Shown: one piece after another, positions 7,117-16,061 of the stretch
Layout: each line of letters opens with the position of its first letter
How positions within the stretch are numbered: the first letter of the stretch is position 1
Assembly (NCBI GenBank): GCA_020048285.1
Contig: JAIFMU010000082.1
Span: 1 to 40,799 of the forward strand
Direction: 5' to 3'
DNA length: 40,799 nt
Source: a bacterium
Lineage (GTDB): Bacteria; Fibrobacterota; Chitinivibrionia; Chitinivibrionales; Chitinivibrionaceae
The notes under the pieces: generated by a model
What the model saw: the letters and a program-made list of their open reading frames with translations, nothing else
Database searches by the model: none
Told to the model about the DNA's origin: nothing
Position numbers and translations under genes: made by a program

Positions 7117-7863
7117 TTAGTCCAGTCTGAAATTGGTTCCTAAATAGATACGTCTCGCTTCTTCGTTGTTCGCCAGTTCATCGGCAGTTCCGTGAACGAG
7201 AATTTCTCCGTCCGCCATAATATAGGCGCGGTCAGTGATTCGCAGTGTTTCACGGACTGAGTGGTCGGTAATGAGAACGCCAAATCCCTTTTCTTTAAGT
7301 TCGTAGATAATCGATTGAATATCTTCGATAGCGATAGGGTCTACGCCGGCAAACGGTTCGTCAAGAAGGATGAAGTCAGGATTGATTGCCAAGGTGCGCG
7401 CTATTTCTACGCGTCGACGCTCTCCTCCTGAAAGTTGACTCCCTAAACTTTTCATGATATGAGTAACATGCAGTTCTTCGAGGAGTTGTTCCATTCGCTC
7501 TTTGCGTTTACGCGGAGGCATTCCCATCTGTTCAAGTATTGCTAGTACGTTGTCCTGAACAGAAAGTGAACGAAAAACAGACGCTTCTTGCGGAAGGTAC
7601 CCGATTCCGTGGCGCGCTCGTTTGTACATGGGCATGCGGGTGATTTTTTTGTCGTCGAGATAGATGTGACCGCTGTTTGGGCGAATCATTCCTACGATCA
7701 TGTAGAAAGTGGTCGTTTTCCCTGCTCCATTTGGCCCGAGAAGGCCTACTACTTCACCCTGAGAAACAGTAAGCGATGTGCGGTTAACCACGGTGCGTGA
7801 ACCATATATTTTTAGAAGCTCTTCGGTGCGTATCGTGCGCTTGCTATGACTTGATTTATCCAT
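7117..7863 (-). CDS. lptB: LPS export ABC transporter ATP-binding protein
   Basis: ATPase that powers extraction of lipopolysaccharide from the inner membrane with LptFG. The 248 residues are typical. Motifs: Walker [11 protein letters not shown] (39-48), Q-loop LPQEASVF, signature [15 protein letters not shown] and Walker [13 protein letters not shown], followed by the LptB-typical IEDIQSII. It lies downstream of lptC and lptA. The membrane partners LptF and LptG are not in the window. The ribosome site is purine-rich (GAAGAAGA) rather than a strong GGAGG. Confidence 0.95.
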   Translation of the reverse strand: MDKSSHSKRTIRTEELLKIYGSRTVVNRTSLTVSQGEVVGLLGPNGAGKTTTFYMIVGMIRPNSGHIYLDDKKITRMPMYKRARHGIGYLPQEASVFRSLSVQDNVLAILEQMGMPPRKRKERMEQLLEELHVTHIMKSLGSQLSGGERRRVEIARTLAINPDFILLDEPFAGVDPIAIEDIQSIIYELKEKGFGVLITDHSVRETLRITDRAYIMADGEILVHGTADELANNEEARRIYLGTNFRLD

Positions 7864-7902
7864 AGATATCTTCTTCCCTGACCTGGCCGTCGAGCCATTT
7901 TT

Positions 7903-8967
7903 CTATTTGGGTAAAATAACTCCCTGCACTCCGCCTGTGAGCGTGATTTCCTGTGCTCCGTCGCGATCAAAGAAGATCATAAGATCATCGCCGGCAACCT
8001 CGTTGGTAGCATCTTTATCAGATCGATAGAGTGCGCGGACCTGCTTAAGTCCGTGAGCTGTGCCATCTCCATTTTTTTCGATTGTGGTGATAATCTGATT
8101 CCCCCAGACTATGTCGGCATTTCCTTCGTGGGTCGGTGCAAATCGTTCAAACTTAGCATTCTTCGTTGAGACAACCTGCTTGATTCGGTTCCCGTCTACG
8201 GTAAAATGGAGAGAATCACCGGTGAGTTTACTGACAGTTGTATCGCGACCACTGGTGTCGCGGGATGTCCCGGTGGGCGAGTCGGTGGTAACGGTAAAGG
8301 AGTCGACCGATTCTTCGGTTAGGTAGAGTTTTATCAATCCTCCGGAGACCGTAGATAAGCCATAGACCATATTGGCACGACCGTTTAGTTCGGCTGTTTT
8401 CGTTTCGCGAGAATACCACCCATTGTTCGCTTTGGCGCTGAGATCAGGCCCTTCGACCTGAATATTACGTCGCACGCGGGTGAGCCCAACTTTGCCTAAG
8501 TAGTGCATCGGTTCGCCGGTGACGACTACCGTGTCTTTAGTTTTCGAGTCCCAAAAAAACACTTTTGGTTTTTGGCGCAGTTCGAGTGAATCTTCGTTGA
8601 TAAAGTAGTCTGCTTCGCGCGATTTGAGTGTCACTTCGCGGGAACTGTCAACCATGGTCGTCCGTCCCCGAAGAATAAACTTTTTGATGTCACTGTAGAA
8701 AATAAGTGAGTCGCAAGTGATGAGTTGTCCGGGCTTTGCAATTCGAATGCGCCCGCCCATGCGCAGTACACCGGAACCGCGATACCAAATCGTACTGTCC
8801 GATTTGATATTGGTTCTGCCGTACTGAAACTGAACATTTCCGCGAAGTAGAGAGACAATCGATCCATCGATGAGGCGATTGCTGTTATAATCAGCGTGGA
8901 TTAGGTCGACCGATGATTGAGCAGCCAATGATCCGATAATCGCGAGCAAAAGGAGTAAGCTTCTCAC
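7903..8967 (-). CDS. lptA: LptA/OstA-like periplasmic LPS transport protein
   Basis: A 354-residue secreted protein with a signal peptide (MRSLLLLLAIIGSLAA) followed by repeated beta strands of the OstA/LptA jellyroll type. An example is SIVSLLRGNVQFQYGRTNI, with AKPGQLITCDSLIFYSD and ANMVYGLSTVSGGLIKLYL as later repeats. It is longer than enterobacterial LptA, as in Bacteroidota/Fibrobacterota OstA-like proteins. It probably forms the periplasmic bridge for LPS. The start is GTG at 8967, with AAGGGG five bases upstream, and overlaps the lptC stop (GTGA). The next gene is lptB, which supports the assignment. Confidence 0.85.
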   Translation of the reverse strand: MRSLLLLLAIIGSLAAQSSVDLIHADYNSNRLIDGSIVSLLRGNVQFQYGRTNIKSDSTIWYRGSGVLRMGGRIRIAKPGQLITCDSLIFYSDIKKFILRGRTTMVDSSREVTLKSREADYFINEDSLELRQKPKVFFWDSKTKDTVVVTGEPMHYLGKVGLTRVRRNIQVEGPDLSAKANNGWYSRETKTAELNGRANMVYGLSTVSGGLIKLYLTEESVDSFTVTTDSPTGTSRDTSGRDTTVSKLTGDSLHFTVDGNRIKQVVSTKNAKFERFAPTHEGNADIVWGNQIITTIEKNGDGTAHGLKQVRALYRSDKDATNEVAGDDLMIFFDRDGAQEITLTGGVQGVILPK

Positions 8968-9587
8968 TGTGACCCCTTGTCAAAGCCAATTTCACTTTCG
9001 AAATTGTTCAAACGACCGCTCACGTCCTGATGGAATTCCCACCAGGTAAGATCTTCTGCAGCATCAAACCCTTTTCCGCGAAGGACTTCGCCACTTGCGG
9101 TGGAGATTTCCACATAGTCTACAGAGTGAAGGCGACGACTTGGCTTATCCCAACTGAGAGATTTGCTTCGCAGTTTGTTCCCTTCAAAACTAGTGATCCG
9201 CACATGTCCCCAGATATAAAACTGTTCCATTTGATTGGTGGTGTTTCCTGAATCGGCCAATACCGTAACAGCCACTGTCCCTCGTTTGTGGAACATTTTC
9301 AAACGGACTGGGGAGACGTGGATTTTAGCTGCTTCAGCATCCTGAATCAGCTTGTCAGTGGTAAGTTCCCAAATTTTGATCGTGTCATCATAAGCCGACA
9401 TGGTCGCTCCCATGAGCGTTTGGCCGGTTCCCTGCATAACATTGTCTGCTCTGAGAAGATTTGACTCTTTTTTCGCTTGGCAACCGCGAAGGCGCACGAG
9501 ATATCCTACGGCAATGATAACCGTCAAAAGGAAGAGTCGGCGAAGATTGATTTGTAATCTATAGATCTGATATGGCGTCAGTTTCAT
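8964..9587 (-). CDS. lptC: LptC-like LPS export protein
   Basis: A 207-residue protein with one N-terminal membrane helix (LFLLTVIIAVGYLVRL, about 18-33) and a periplasmic beta domain. It has the YIWGHVRITSFEGNKLRSKSL and LSWDKPSRRL patterns typical of LptC (strand, then L-x-T-x-x-L-x-W). LptC passes LPS from LptFG to LptA. It is the first gene of the lptC-lptA-lptB run and overlaps lptA by 4 bases. Start 9587 follows GGGAG. Confidence 0.87.
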   Translation of the reverse strand: MKLTPYQIYRLQINLRRLFLLTVIIAVGYLVRLRGCQAKKESNLLRADNVMQGTGQTLMGATMSAYDDTIKIWELTTDKLIQDAEAAKIHVSPVRLKMFHKRGTVAVTVLADSGNTTNQMEQFYIWGHVRITSFEGNKLRSKSLSWDKPSRRLHSVDYVEISTASGEVLRGKGFDAAEDLTWWEFHQDVSGRLNNFESEIGFDKGSQ

Positions 9588-9626
9588 GAATCTCCCAACG
9601 GGATAGATTGTTGAACGCCAAATATA

Positions 9627-10061
9627 CTATCTGCTGTGGGGTTTTTGTACGCTACTGTGATGAGCCCGATTCTCTTCGATTTGGCGGCGTAGTTCATCAG
9701 GGTTGCCTTCGAGAAGTTTGTGGGTCACTTCGATTGCATGGTGAACGCGCTTCATTTTTGTTGAACCGAGAATAGCTTGGCTGATTAAAAATACCGGTAT
9801 TGCCACGAGAAGCAGTTTCCAATCCCCCAAGCGGAAAAGTCCCGAAGCGAATGGAATAAATCCGAGCATCCACGTTGGAGCGTAGAGAAATCGAGGTGGA
9901 TAACTGTTTTTTTCCAGAATCAGCGACAGGGGAATGATTGTAACTCCCATGATAAGATGCATGTGCGCCGAATCATAGCTATATCCATATTGATGGCAAA
10001 GAACCATTGATAAGGCCACAACGATGGTAACCACAAACGCGCTCCGATTGTACAGATCCAT
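9627..10061 (-). CDS. Small inner-membrane protein of unknown function
   Basis: 144 residues that I do not recognise. Three to four hydrophobic segments (about 7-22, 34-50, 62-78, 83-98) are followed by a charged helical tail (TKMKRVHHAIEVTHKLLEG to SVQKPHSR). Start 10061 has AGGGGG upstream, and an AGTATA at 10092-10097 reads TATACT as a minus-strand -10 box. It lies upstream of lptC on the same strand with 39 bases between, so it may be the first gene of the lpt transcript. Confidence 0.7.
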   Translation of the reverse strand: MDLYNRSAFVVTIVVALSMVLCHQYGYSYDSAHMHLIMGVTIIPLSLILEKNSYPPRFLYAPTWMLGFIPFASGLFRLGDWKLLLVAIPVFLISQAILGSTKMKRVHHAIEVTHKLLEGNPDELRRQIEENRAHHSSVQKPHSR

Positions 10062-10226
10062 AGTATCCCCCTAGAAGATCTCTTTTCGTTCAGTATAGCC
10101 GGTTTTTGTCGGAAAGGGAATGGAAAAAACAAAAAAGATTTCTGCGATCTTGCGAATGAACGTCATGATCCAAAATCGGGCTGAATCTATATTTCCCGCG
10201 ATAGAACAATTTTCCAGAGGAGCCTT

Positions 10227-11462
10227 ATGTCTTTCCGTTCACTCGGTCTCGAAGAGTACCTTCTTTCTGCTGTTGAAAAAGCGGGATATGAATCGCCTAC
10301 GCCGATCCAAGAGCAAGCAATACCATTGGTTATGGCGGGGTGTGATCTCATGGCTCAAGCGCAGACCGGAACGGGTAAAACCGCAGCATTCGCCTTGCCG
10401 GTGATTCAAAATTGTGTCGAGAACGATTCTGATTCGGGCGAAGTAGCTGTTTTGGTTCTGACACCGACTCGTGAATTGGCTCGCCAAGTGGCTGCATCAT
10501 TTCGCTCATACGGCTTGTTTACACCACGAAAACTGAAAGTGGTTGCCTTGATCGGCGGGGAAAGCATCAATGATCAGCTCGATCAGATTGATCGGGGAAC
10601 GGATATCGTTGTGGCAACGCCGGGGCGGTTGATCGATTTCATTGAACGGGGCGCGGTAAATCTACATGCCTGTTCGGTGCTGATTCTCGATGAAGCGGAC
10701 AAGTTGCTCGATGAAGGTTTTGCGGAAGAGTTAGACACCCTTCTCGAAGCACTTCCGGCGCAACGGCAGAATCTTCTCTTTTCGGCCACCTTCCCTGACA
10801 AGGTGGTGACACTTTCCAAGCGTCTTCTCTGCAGTCCACTGGAAATTTCCGTCGATGCGGAACCGACGGTGGAACTTATCGATCAGCGGGTTATCGAAGT
10901 GAATCGCGAAAATCGTGGCCAACTTCTCCGCCATTTGATCAAAACCGAATCGTGGGATCACACCATTGTCTTTACTGCCACCTGTCGCGGAGCTGCCAAT
11001 CTCACCAAGAAATTGCGCCTCGCCGGTGTCAATGCCGGCGCTCTTCACGGCGATCTGCCTCAAGCTGAACGCAATGACGTACTCGATCAATTCTGCCGAA
11101 GAAAAATTTCAGTTATGGTTGCCACCGATATTGCCTGTCGCGGTCTCGATGTTTCCCGTATTTCCCATGTGGTGAACTACGATTTGCCTCGTTCCCCGGA
11201 AGATTACATCCACCGCATCGGAAGAACTGCTCGTGCCGGAGAATCGGGGCAAGCGATCTCCTTTATTGGCCACGAAGATATGGCGCATTTCAAACTGATT
11301 GAAAAGCGGGCCGGGATCAATCTCGATCGCACGCAGATCGAATCGTTCGAACTAATCGGTGAACCCTCGGAGAATCAAAAGGGTGGCGCTCCGGTCAAAG
11401 GAAAGCGAAAAAGTAAAAAGGATAAGTTGCGCGAAGCCGCTGCGAAAGCTGAAAAACACTGA
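10227..11462 (+). CDS. rhlE: DEAD-box RNA helicase, RhlE type
   Basis: ATP-dependent RNA unwinding, probably in ribosome assembly or RNA turnover. The 411 residues begin MSFRSLGL, as RhlE proteins do. Motifs in order: Q-motif (TPIQEQAIP, 25-33), Walker A AQTGTGKT (45-52), PTRELARQ, TPGRLIDF, DEAD (155-158), SATFPDK, then the helicase C domain with HGDLPQAERN, ATDIACRGLD and YIHRIGRTARAG. A basic tail (KGKRKSKKDKLREAAAKAEKH) follows. GAGGAG precedes the ATG. It is a single gene ending at a strong terminator. Confidence 0.95.
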   Translation: MSFRSLGLEEYLLSAVEKAGYESPTPIQEQAIPLVMAGCDLMAQAQTGTGKTAAFALPVIQNCVENDSDSGEVAVLVLTPTRELARQVAASFRSYGLFTPRKLKVVALIGGESINDQLDQIDRGTDIVVATPGRLIDFIERGAVNLHACSVLILDEADKLLDEGFAEELDTLLEALPAQRQNLLFSATFPDKVVTLSKRLLCSPLEISVDAEPTVELIDQRVIEVNRENRGQLLRHLIKTESWDHTIVFTATCRGAANLTKKLRLAGVNAGALHGDLPQAERNDVLDQFCRRKISVMVATDIACRGLDVSRISHVVNYDLPRSPEDYIHRIGRTARAGESGQAISFIGHEDMAHFKLIEKRAGINLDRTQIESFELIGEPSENQKGGAPVKGKRKSKKDKLREAAAKAEKH

Positions 11463-11475
11463 TTTTACCACAAGT

Positions 11476-11514
11476 AAAAAGGCACTGATCAGTGTGATTG
11501 ATCAGTGCCTTTTT
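11476..11514. terminator. Bidirectional terminator, 16-bp perfect stem
   Basis: AAAAAGGCACTGATCA (11476-11491) pairs fully with 11499-11514 across a 7-base loop, with a T-run on each strand. It serves the convergent helicase gene and the minus-strand gene ending at 11538. Confidence 0.92.
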
Positions 11515-11537
11515 CTGTTTAATACGAGATTGAAAAG

Positions 11538-13322
11538 TTATTCCACCGCTGGACGGCGTGTTCCCCACAGTTCAATCGCCGAAACTGATTCTCCGTTGTA
11601 GCGATCTGATATGCGCACTTTCAACAGATAAACTCCGCCTCCCGTAATCCGACCAAAACTGTTTGTGCCGTTCCAGAAGAGACGGATCAGTTGACCATTT
11701 TCATGGAACCCGATATTGAGTGCGTCGCTGTTCCCCGAAGGGTAAGTTGCACTGGTAATTTTGTTCCCCACCACATCGAACAGATCTGCTTCAACTGAAA
11801 GATCTGCCGGATCAACAAAGCGGTTTAGGGCGAGATCGCAGATTGTTCCGAAGTTCATGTATGTAGCCGGTACAATCAATTCGGTCATTGAAGGAACGAT
11901 CGCACTGCTGTCGGGGATTACCCCGTTGAGCGGTGTGATCGACACAGCCAATGGCACTAACGTTGTTGGGCTAATTTTGACCGGGAACGTTCCGGTGGCG
12001 CTGTGACCTGCCGCATCGATAAATGTTACCGTAATCGAATCGGAAAACTGGCGACTTCCGTTGTGGCTGTAGAGAAATGTCCCGTCGGCTTCGACAGTGA
12101 TTGTTCCGCAACTAGTTGGCATTGCCAAGGGAATACACCGAATGGTGTCATCGGGGAAATCGTTGTCGGCGATGCGGCTGAGAATTGTTTTCCCGTCGGC
12201 GAAGGTTGTTGCTTTAGATCCCTGAACCACATAAATCGTGTCGAGAATTGCCACTGGTGTATGAGTATTTACAGAACGGACGCGCACGATTATGTCGGCG
12301 GTATCTTTGAACTGACCGTCAGAAAGTTCGTACTGAAAACGATCTTCACCGCGACCGGTGGCGGCGCTGTAGGAAAATGTTCCGTTTTCGGCGAGAGTTA
12401 GGGTGCCAAATGTACCTTTGGGCGAGCTGATCAGTTTTACTTTCAGCGTGTCGCGAATATCGACGATCCCGTCGCCATTGCGGTCGATATCATTGTCCAA
12501 ATCACTGTCGTTAGCAAGAATCGATGACACTGAATTAATTGTCACGGCGATTTCTGTGTTTTCCATGAGTTGAATGGTGTCAGGATTTGCAACAACCGGT
12601 TCATCATTGGTGTTGATCATGATAAACGAAACGGTGTATTCCGTGCGAAGTGTTGTTACATCGTAGGATGTACTATCTACGATTGAATAGGTTACATCGC
12701 CAATGAAAAAGGTATCACCGGGGAACTCGATCTTCTTAGCCGGAATTGTATAGGTGAAAATCCCTTTGGAAAAATCTGCCGAGTCGATTGTTCCGTAGAG
12801 TGAAGGCACCGTCAAGAGTTCAAAGCGCCGTTTGTTTTCTCTTTCGGGGAAATCGCCGTCTTTGACTAGCGACCCAAAATCGATTTTCTGCGGTGCTGAT
12901 TTGTTTTCAGGGATTCTTACGGTGAAATTTTTCCCCAAAGCCGCACAGTCATTTTTGGGTGTAACGCGAATTGAAAGATCGTTCAGTTGAATCGTTTCCT
13001 GATCTGTTTTGGCGGTGAGATTGATCAACAATAGCGTGTCACGAAGAGTATCCGAATCGAGTCGCCGCGAAGGAATCAACCAAAAACTACCTGTCGAATC
13101 TCGTTCCACGTGGATATCCGAAGAGTTGTCAATCGCCACTGAGGTTATGGGCATTTTGTCGGAAGTACCCAAACGTGCGAATCGTCCACCGCTGTAATCG
13201 GTGGTGTAGGTTTCATCTACGGTGAGAGTGGTGAGTAGATCGCCGGACTTGGAATAAAAAACGATTTCACTGCCGTTAAGCAGCGAAATCGTCATGATCA
13301 AAAAGAGAAATAGATTTTTCAC
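11538..13322 (-). CDS. Large secreted cadherin/VCBS-like beta-domain protein with FlgD-like C-terminus
   Basis: 594 residues with a signal peptide (MKNLFLFLIMTISLLNGS). The body has repeated Ig/cadherin-like modules of the tandem-95/VCBS kind: NDEPVVANPDTIQLMENT, ILANDSDLDNDIDRNGDG with Ca-binding-like acidic residues, GTLTLAENGTFSYSA and GTITVEADGTFLYSH. The final ~60 residues (NGQLIRLFWNGTNSFGRITGGGVYLLKVRI) match a FlgD-like Ig domain, which in this phylum often acts like an outer-membrane sorting tail. It is probably a cell-surface or exported protein. It follows the lipoprotein gene by 54 bases and is likely the third gene of that operon. Confidence 0.8.
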   Translation of the reverse strand: MKNLFLFLIMTISLLNGSEIVFYSKSGDLLTTLTVDETYTTDYSGGRFARLGTSDKMPITSVAIDNSSDIHVERDSTGSFWLIPSRRLDSDTLRDTLLLINLTAKTDQETIQLNDLSIRVTPKNDCAALGKNFTVRIPENKSAPQKIDFGSLVKDGDFPERENKRRFELLTVPSLYGTIDSADFSKGIFTYTIPAKKIEFPGDTFFIGDVTYSIVDSTSYDVTTLRTEYTVSFIMINTNDEPVVANPDTIQLMENTEIAVTINSVSSILANDSDLDNDIDRNGDGIVDIRDTLKVKLISSPKGTFGTLTLAENGTFSYSAATGRGEDRFQYELSDGQFKDTADIIVRVRSVNTHTPVAILDTIYVVQGSKATTFADGKTILSRIADNDFPDDTIRCIPLAMPTSCGTITVEADGTFLYSHNGSRQFSDSITVTFIDAAGHSATGTFPVKISPTTLVPLAVSITPLNGVIPDSSAIVPSMTELIVPATYMNFGTICDLALNRFVDPADLSVEADLFDVVGNKITSATYPSGNSDALNIGFHENGQLIRLFWNGTNSFGRITGGGVYLLKVRISDRYNGESVSAIELWGTRRPAVE

Positions 13323-13376
13323 ACAGCCTCGCAGAAATTTCGGGTTTTCGATCCAGATGTGTGAAATCTGAGTTTC

Positions 13377-14117
13377 CTAGAGCTTTTTCTTACTGGTTCC
13401 TTCGATGGTGAACTCCATTGTGAAATCATTCGGAACAGTAACAGTTCCATCGACGAATTTCATTTCAACCACAAACACAATGTCAGAAACCGTGAGGTCT
13501 TTCAGCTTTGATTCAAATGAAGGAAGTGAAGAGCTGTTTTTGACATATAGACCATTGTTTAGGGTTACTCCTTTTTGGATTTCTCCCAGTGTCAACTCTT
13601 TCCCCGCTTGATATGGCGAAGATATGGCCAATTCTGGACTTACTCCCGGAAGCATTGTCGAAACAGAAATTACTACTTTCTGCGAAGCGTTTGCTAGGGC
13701 AAACTCTGCAAATTCAGACGTGCCGTTGAGTTTCAATCCAGTCACGGCAAAAAGGGAAAGACTCATGTTCTCTTTGTCGATCTCTGCGCGAAGGTCGTTC
13801 GCGGCAATGGTGTCAAGACCGATAATCGAAGTAACTGGTTTTCCATCGGTGTCAAAGGTGATCTGTTCTGTTCGCTTGGAGGCAATAACGACACCGGTTT
13901 CGTTGCCCGATGTGTCAATTTTGATCACTGTTGTGTCCAGCGTGATTGTTGTGTCGAGATCGCCATCGCCATCGGTGTCCACAATATTCGTATCTGGTGT
14001 AACAACGATACTATCTTTTGTTCCGGTGTCGACTTTTGGTCCAACAACATCTTCTTTCATAGAACAGGCGGTAACTACTGCGGCGATAACAGCCGTTGCT
14101 ATAATCATACGTTTCAT
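13377..14117 (-). CDS. Lipoprotein with Asp/Thr-rich linker, unknown function
   Basis: Start 14117 is chosen because GGAGG lies 7 bases upstream; the ATG at 14123 would be only 1 base from it. The 246 residues have a lipobox-like VVTAC, so the mature protein begins at that cysteine. An Asp-rich stretch (PDTNIVDTDGDGDLDTTI) looks like a Ca-binding loop. It is followed by a beta domain that I do not recognise (NDLRAEIDKENMSLSLFAV and SQKVVISVSTMLPGVSPEL). It lies 2 bases after the outer-membrane protein gene, so the two are co-transcribed. Confidence 0.78.
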   Translation of the reverse strand: MKRMIIATAVIAAVVTACSMKEDVVGPKVDTGTKDSIVVTPDTNIVDTDGDGDLDTTITLDTTVIKIDTSGNETGVVIASKRTEQITFDTDGKPVTSIIGLDTIAANDLRAEIDKENMSLSLFAVTGLKLNGTSEFAEFALANASQKVVISVSTMLPGVSPELAISSPYQAGKELTLGEIQKGVTLNNGLYVKNSSSLPSFESKLKDLTVSDIVFVVEMKFVDGTVTVPNDFTMEFTIEGTSKKKL

Positions 14118-14119
14118 AC

Positions 14120-15307
14120 TCATTCCTCCGTAGGTTGAGTCTGTAGGTTGTTCTCTTCAATATGAACTGTAGAATCAGAATTTGCCGGAATAGATGTGTC
14201 CGCAGGAGCAGGTTCGGTTAACAATTGATTCTCTTGCAATGTTTGTACGCTTTTTGTCGGAGCTACATGGCTCGTCGACTCTTTTTGAACGGAATTGTTG
14301 GCTTTTTGCTTCGTTTCAGAATGATTGTTTGCACCGAATCGGAAAGCTACAATGTCTGTCATGAACGCTGCTTCGGAACCAACTGCCGCGCCGCCAGATA
14401 ATCTATACCTTTTCCCCGGAGTAAAGGCGACTACAACCCCCGCGCGAAGTTTATTGCGTCCGGTCAGGGTCATATTCGGAGTAATTGTATCATTATCAGC
14501 AAGAAGGATAAGTTTGCCCTCGGTTTGTAGAGTTGAGTGTTCCCATCCCGCTTCGAAAAGAACATCGAGGCGATTGTTCGCTAGGGATTTTCCTACTGTC
14601 AAGCCGGTAAACATATTAAAACCGCGCATTTCTAATGCTCCTTGGGAATCTTCAGGACGCCAATTCAGAATTGGACGGGAAAAATTGCCAAAGATGCTAA
14701 ACTTAACCGGAAGTTCAGGAAGAAGTGAATTAAGGTCATGTTGAATGCCAATTCCAGGGAAATGAACGCCCAATGATTTACCCGGCTTCCCTAGATAACG
14801 GAGTTTAATTGCCGTGTAGAGAGCAGAAAACTCCATTTGAAGTGCCGGAAGTGGCAGCCAGTTGAATGCGGCCACATCGTTGACGCCATCGCTGAAATAA
14901 ATAGGTGAAGTTCCCGCGGGATTGTTGTCGAGATCGAGGTTTGTAGCTTGAAGTGTTGGGGCCGGCGTATTGCCAAAAATAGTGGGCGTTGTGTACTCAA
15001 TGTACGCCTTTTTTTTCTCTTCGGCTGATGCATTTGATTTTATAAGGTTGGTGTCAACAAACACATCAGTATAAAAACGGTCCTTGTCGGAAATTACCGC
15101 AAAAGTTATGGGAAGAGAGATTACTCCTGAAAAGTCGCGGGGTATTGAAGATCGTTGGTTCCATCCGGTGCTGCCGAACGTACCAAGAATAGTCGCAATA
15201 GGAGCTACATAGCCCGGTGCAGTCTCAAATGACTTGATCGCGTCATCAAACTTGCCCGCAAAAAGCGAATGAACTAAAATGAGTATTGAGAGTAGTAGCT
15301 TTTTCAT
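14120..15307 (-). CDS. Predicted outer-membrane beta-barrel protein, unknown family
   Basis: 395 residues with a signal peptide (MKKLLLSILILVHSLFAG). The middle has alternating polar and hydrophobic strands with aromatic girdles typical of porin-like barrels: SLGVHFPGIGIQHDLNSLL, KFSIFGNFSRPILNW, RLDVLFEAGWEHS, RLSGGAAVGSEAAF. The last ~70 residues are polar and low-complexity (NNHSETKQKANNSVQKESTS onwards) and probably lie outside the barrel. It is the first gene of a likely three-gene operon with a lipoprotein and a large secreted protein. Start 15307 follows AGAGGA. Confidence 0.75.
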   Translation of the reverse strand: MKKLLLSILILVHSLFAGKFDDAIKSFETAPGYVAPIATILGTFGSTGWNQRSSIPRDFSGVISLPITFAVISDKDRFYTDVFVDTNLIKSNASAEEKKKAYIEYTTPTIFGNTPAPTLQATNLDLDNNPAGTSPIYFSDGVNDVAAFNWLPLPALQMEFSALYTAIKLRYLGKPGKSLGVHFPGIGIQHDLNSLLPELPVKFSIFGNFSRPILNWRPEDSQGALEMRGFNMFTGLTVGKSLANNRLDVLFEAGWEHSTLQTEGKLILLADNDTITPNMTLTGRNKLRAGVVVAFTPGKRYRLSGGAAVGSEAAFMTDIVAFRFGANNHSETKQKANNSVQKESTSHVAPTKSVQTLQENQLLTEPAPADTSIPANSDSTVHIEENNLQTQPTEE

Positions 15308-15441
15308 TATTCCTCTTTGTTTATACTGCGGAATATAGTGAAAAAGAGCTTTTGCCGCTTAAAATTGGTGATTTGTTAAAAAATACTGCGGACAATTTTT
15401 ATACAATCTGTCCACACTCATTTGGACATAGGTGAGTTCTG

Positions 15442-15927
15442 CTATTTCTGAGGAAGCAGTTCTTCTATAAAGGATGCAATCTGTTCTGGAGTTGTGGCCG
15501 GTGAAAATCTCCGCACCGGATGACCTTCTGCATCGACGAGGAATTTCGTAAAATTCCATTTCACCGCATTGGTAATCATTCCCGGAAGTTCTGTTTTCAG
15601 ATAGCGAAAGACCGGATGGGCATTTGAACCGTTTACATCGGACTTTTTAGCAAGAGGAAAAGTTACGCCATAGTTTATGCGACACGATTCGCCGATAGAT
15701 CCGTCTTTTAGTGGTTCTTGATTGCCAAACTGATTGCATGGAAAACCAAGAATCACTAAGCCGCGATCTTTATACTGTTCATAGAGTTTCTGAAGGCCAT
15801 CATACTGAGGTGTAAATCCGCATTTACTGGCTGTATTGACAATCAAGACCACTGATCCGCGCAACGAATCGAAGGAGATAGATTCTCCATTCGGTTTTTC
15901 TGCTGATAGTTGGTAGAATGGTTCCAT
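15442..15927 (-). CDS. Glutathione peroxidase-family thiol peroxidase
   Basis: Reduces peroxides, probably with thioredoxin rather than glutathione, in the cytoplasm. Start 15927 has GGGGG 8 bases upstream; a TTG at 15942 has no ribosome site. The 161 residues show NTASKCGFTPQY with peroxidatic C36 (cysteine, not selenocysteine), FPCNQFGNQEP with Q70, and W124-N125 of the catalytic tetrad. C82 matches the position of the resolving cysteine in yeast Gpx3. It is a single gene after a terminator. It adds to the oxygen-defence set with hemerythrin and the SOR-like protein. Confidence 0.94.
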   Translation of the reverse strand: MEPFYQLSAEKPNGESISFDSLRGSVVLIVNTASKCGFTPQYDGLQKLYEQYKDRGLVILGFPCNQFGNQEPLKDGSIGESCRINYGVTFPLAKKSDVNGSNAHPVFRYLKTELPGMITNAVKWNFTKFLVDAEGHPVRRFSPATTPEQIASFIEELLPQK

Positions 15928-16004
15928 ATCGGTAGCCCCCAAATCTAATGTAAAAGGTAAAATAGTATCACCTCCACATGGAATAGCATACTTTTTTTGT
16001 TAAG

Positions 16005-16037
16005 TATTAAAAAGGGAAGTGCAAAAGGCACTTCCCT
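16005..16037 (-). terminator. Terminator of the Na/Pi cotransporter gene
   Basis: AGGGAAGTGC (16013-16022) pairs with GCACTTCCCT (16028-16037) over a 5-base loop. On the minus strand the stem is followed by a T-run (TTTTAATACTT). It lies 25 bases after the stop at 16062. Confidence 0.85.
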
Positions 16038-16061
16038 GAGTAAACAAGTTGCCGTATGTTA

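Noticed and set aside
15820-15825. Selenocysteine in the glutathione peroxidase
   Set aside because: The active-site codon encodes Cys (C36) and no in-frame TGA is present.
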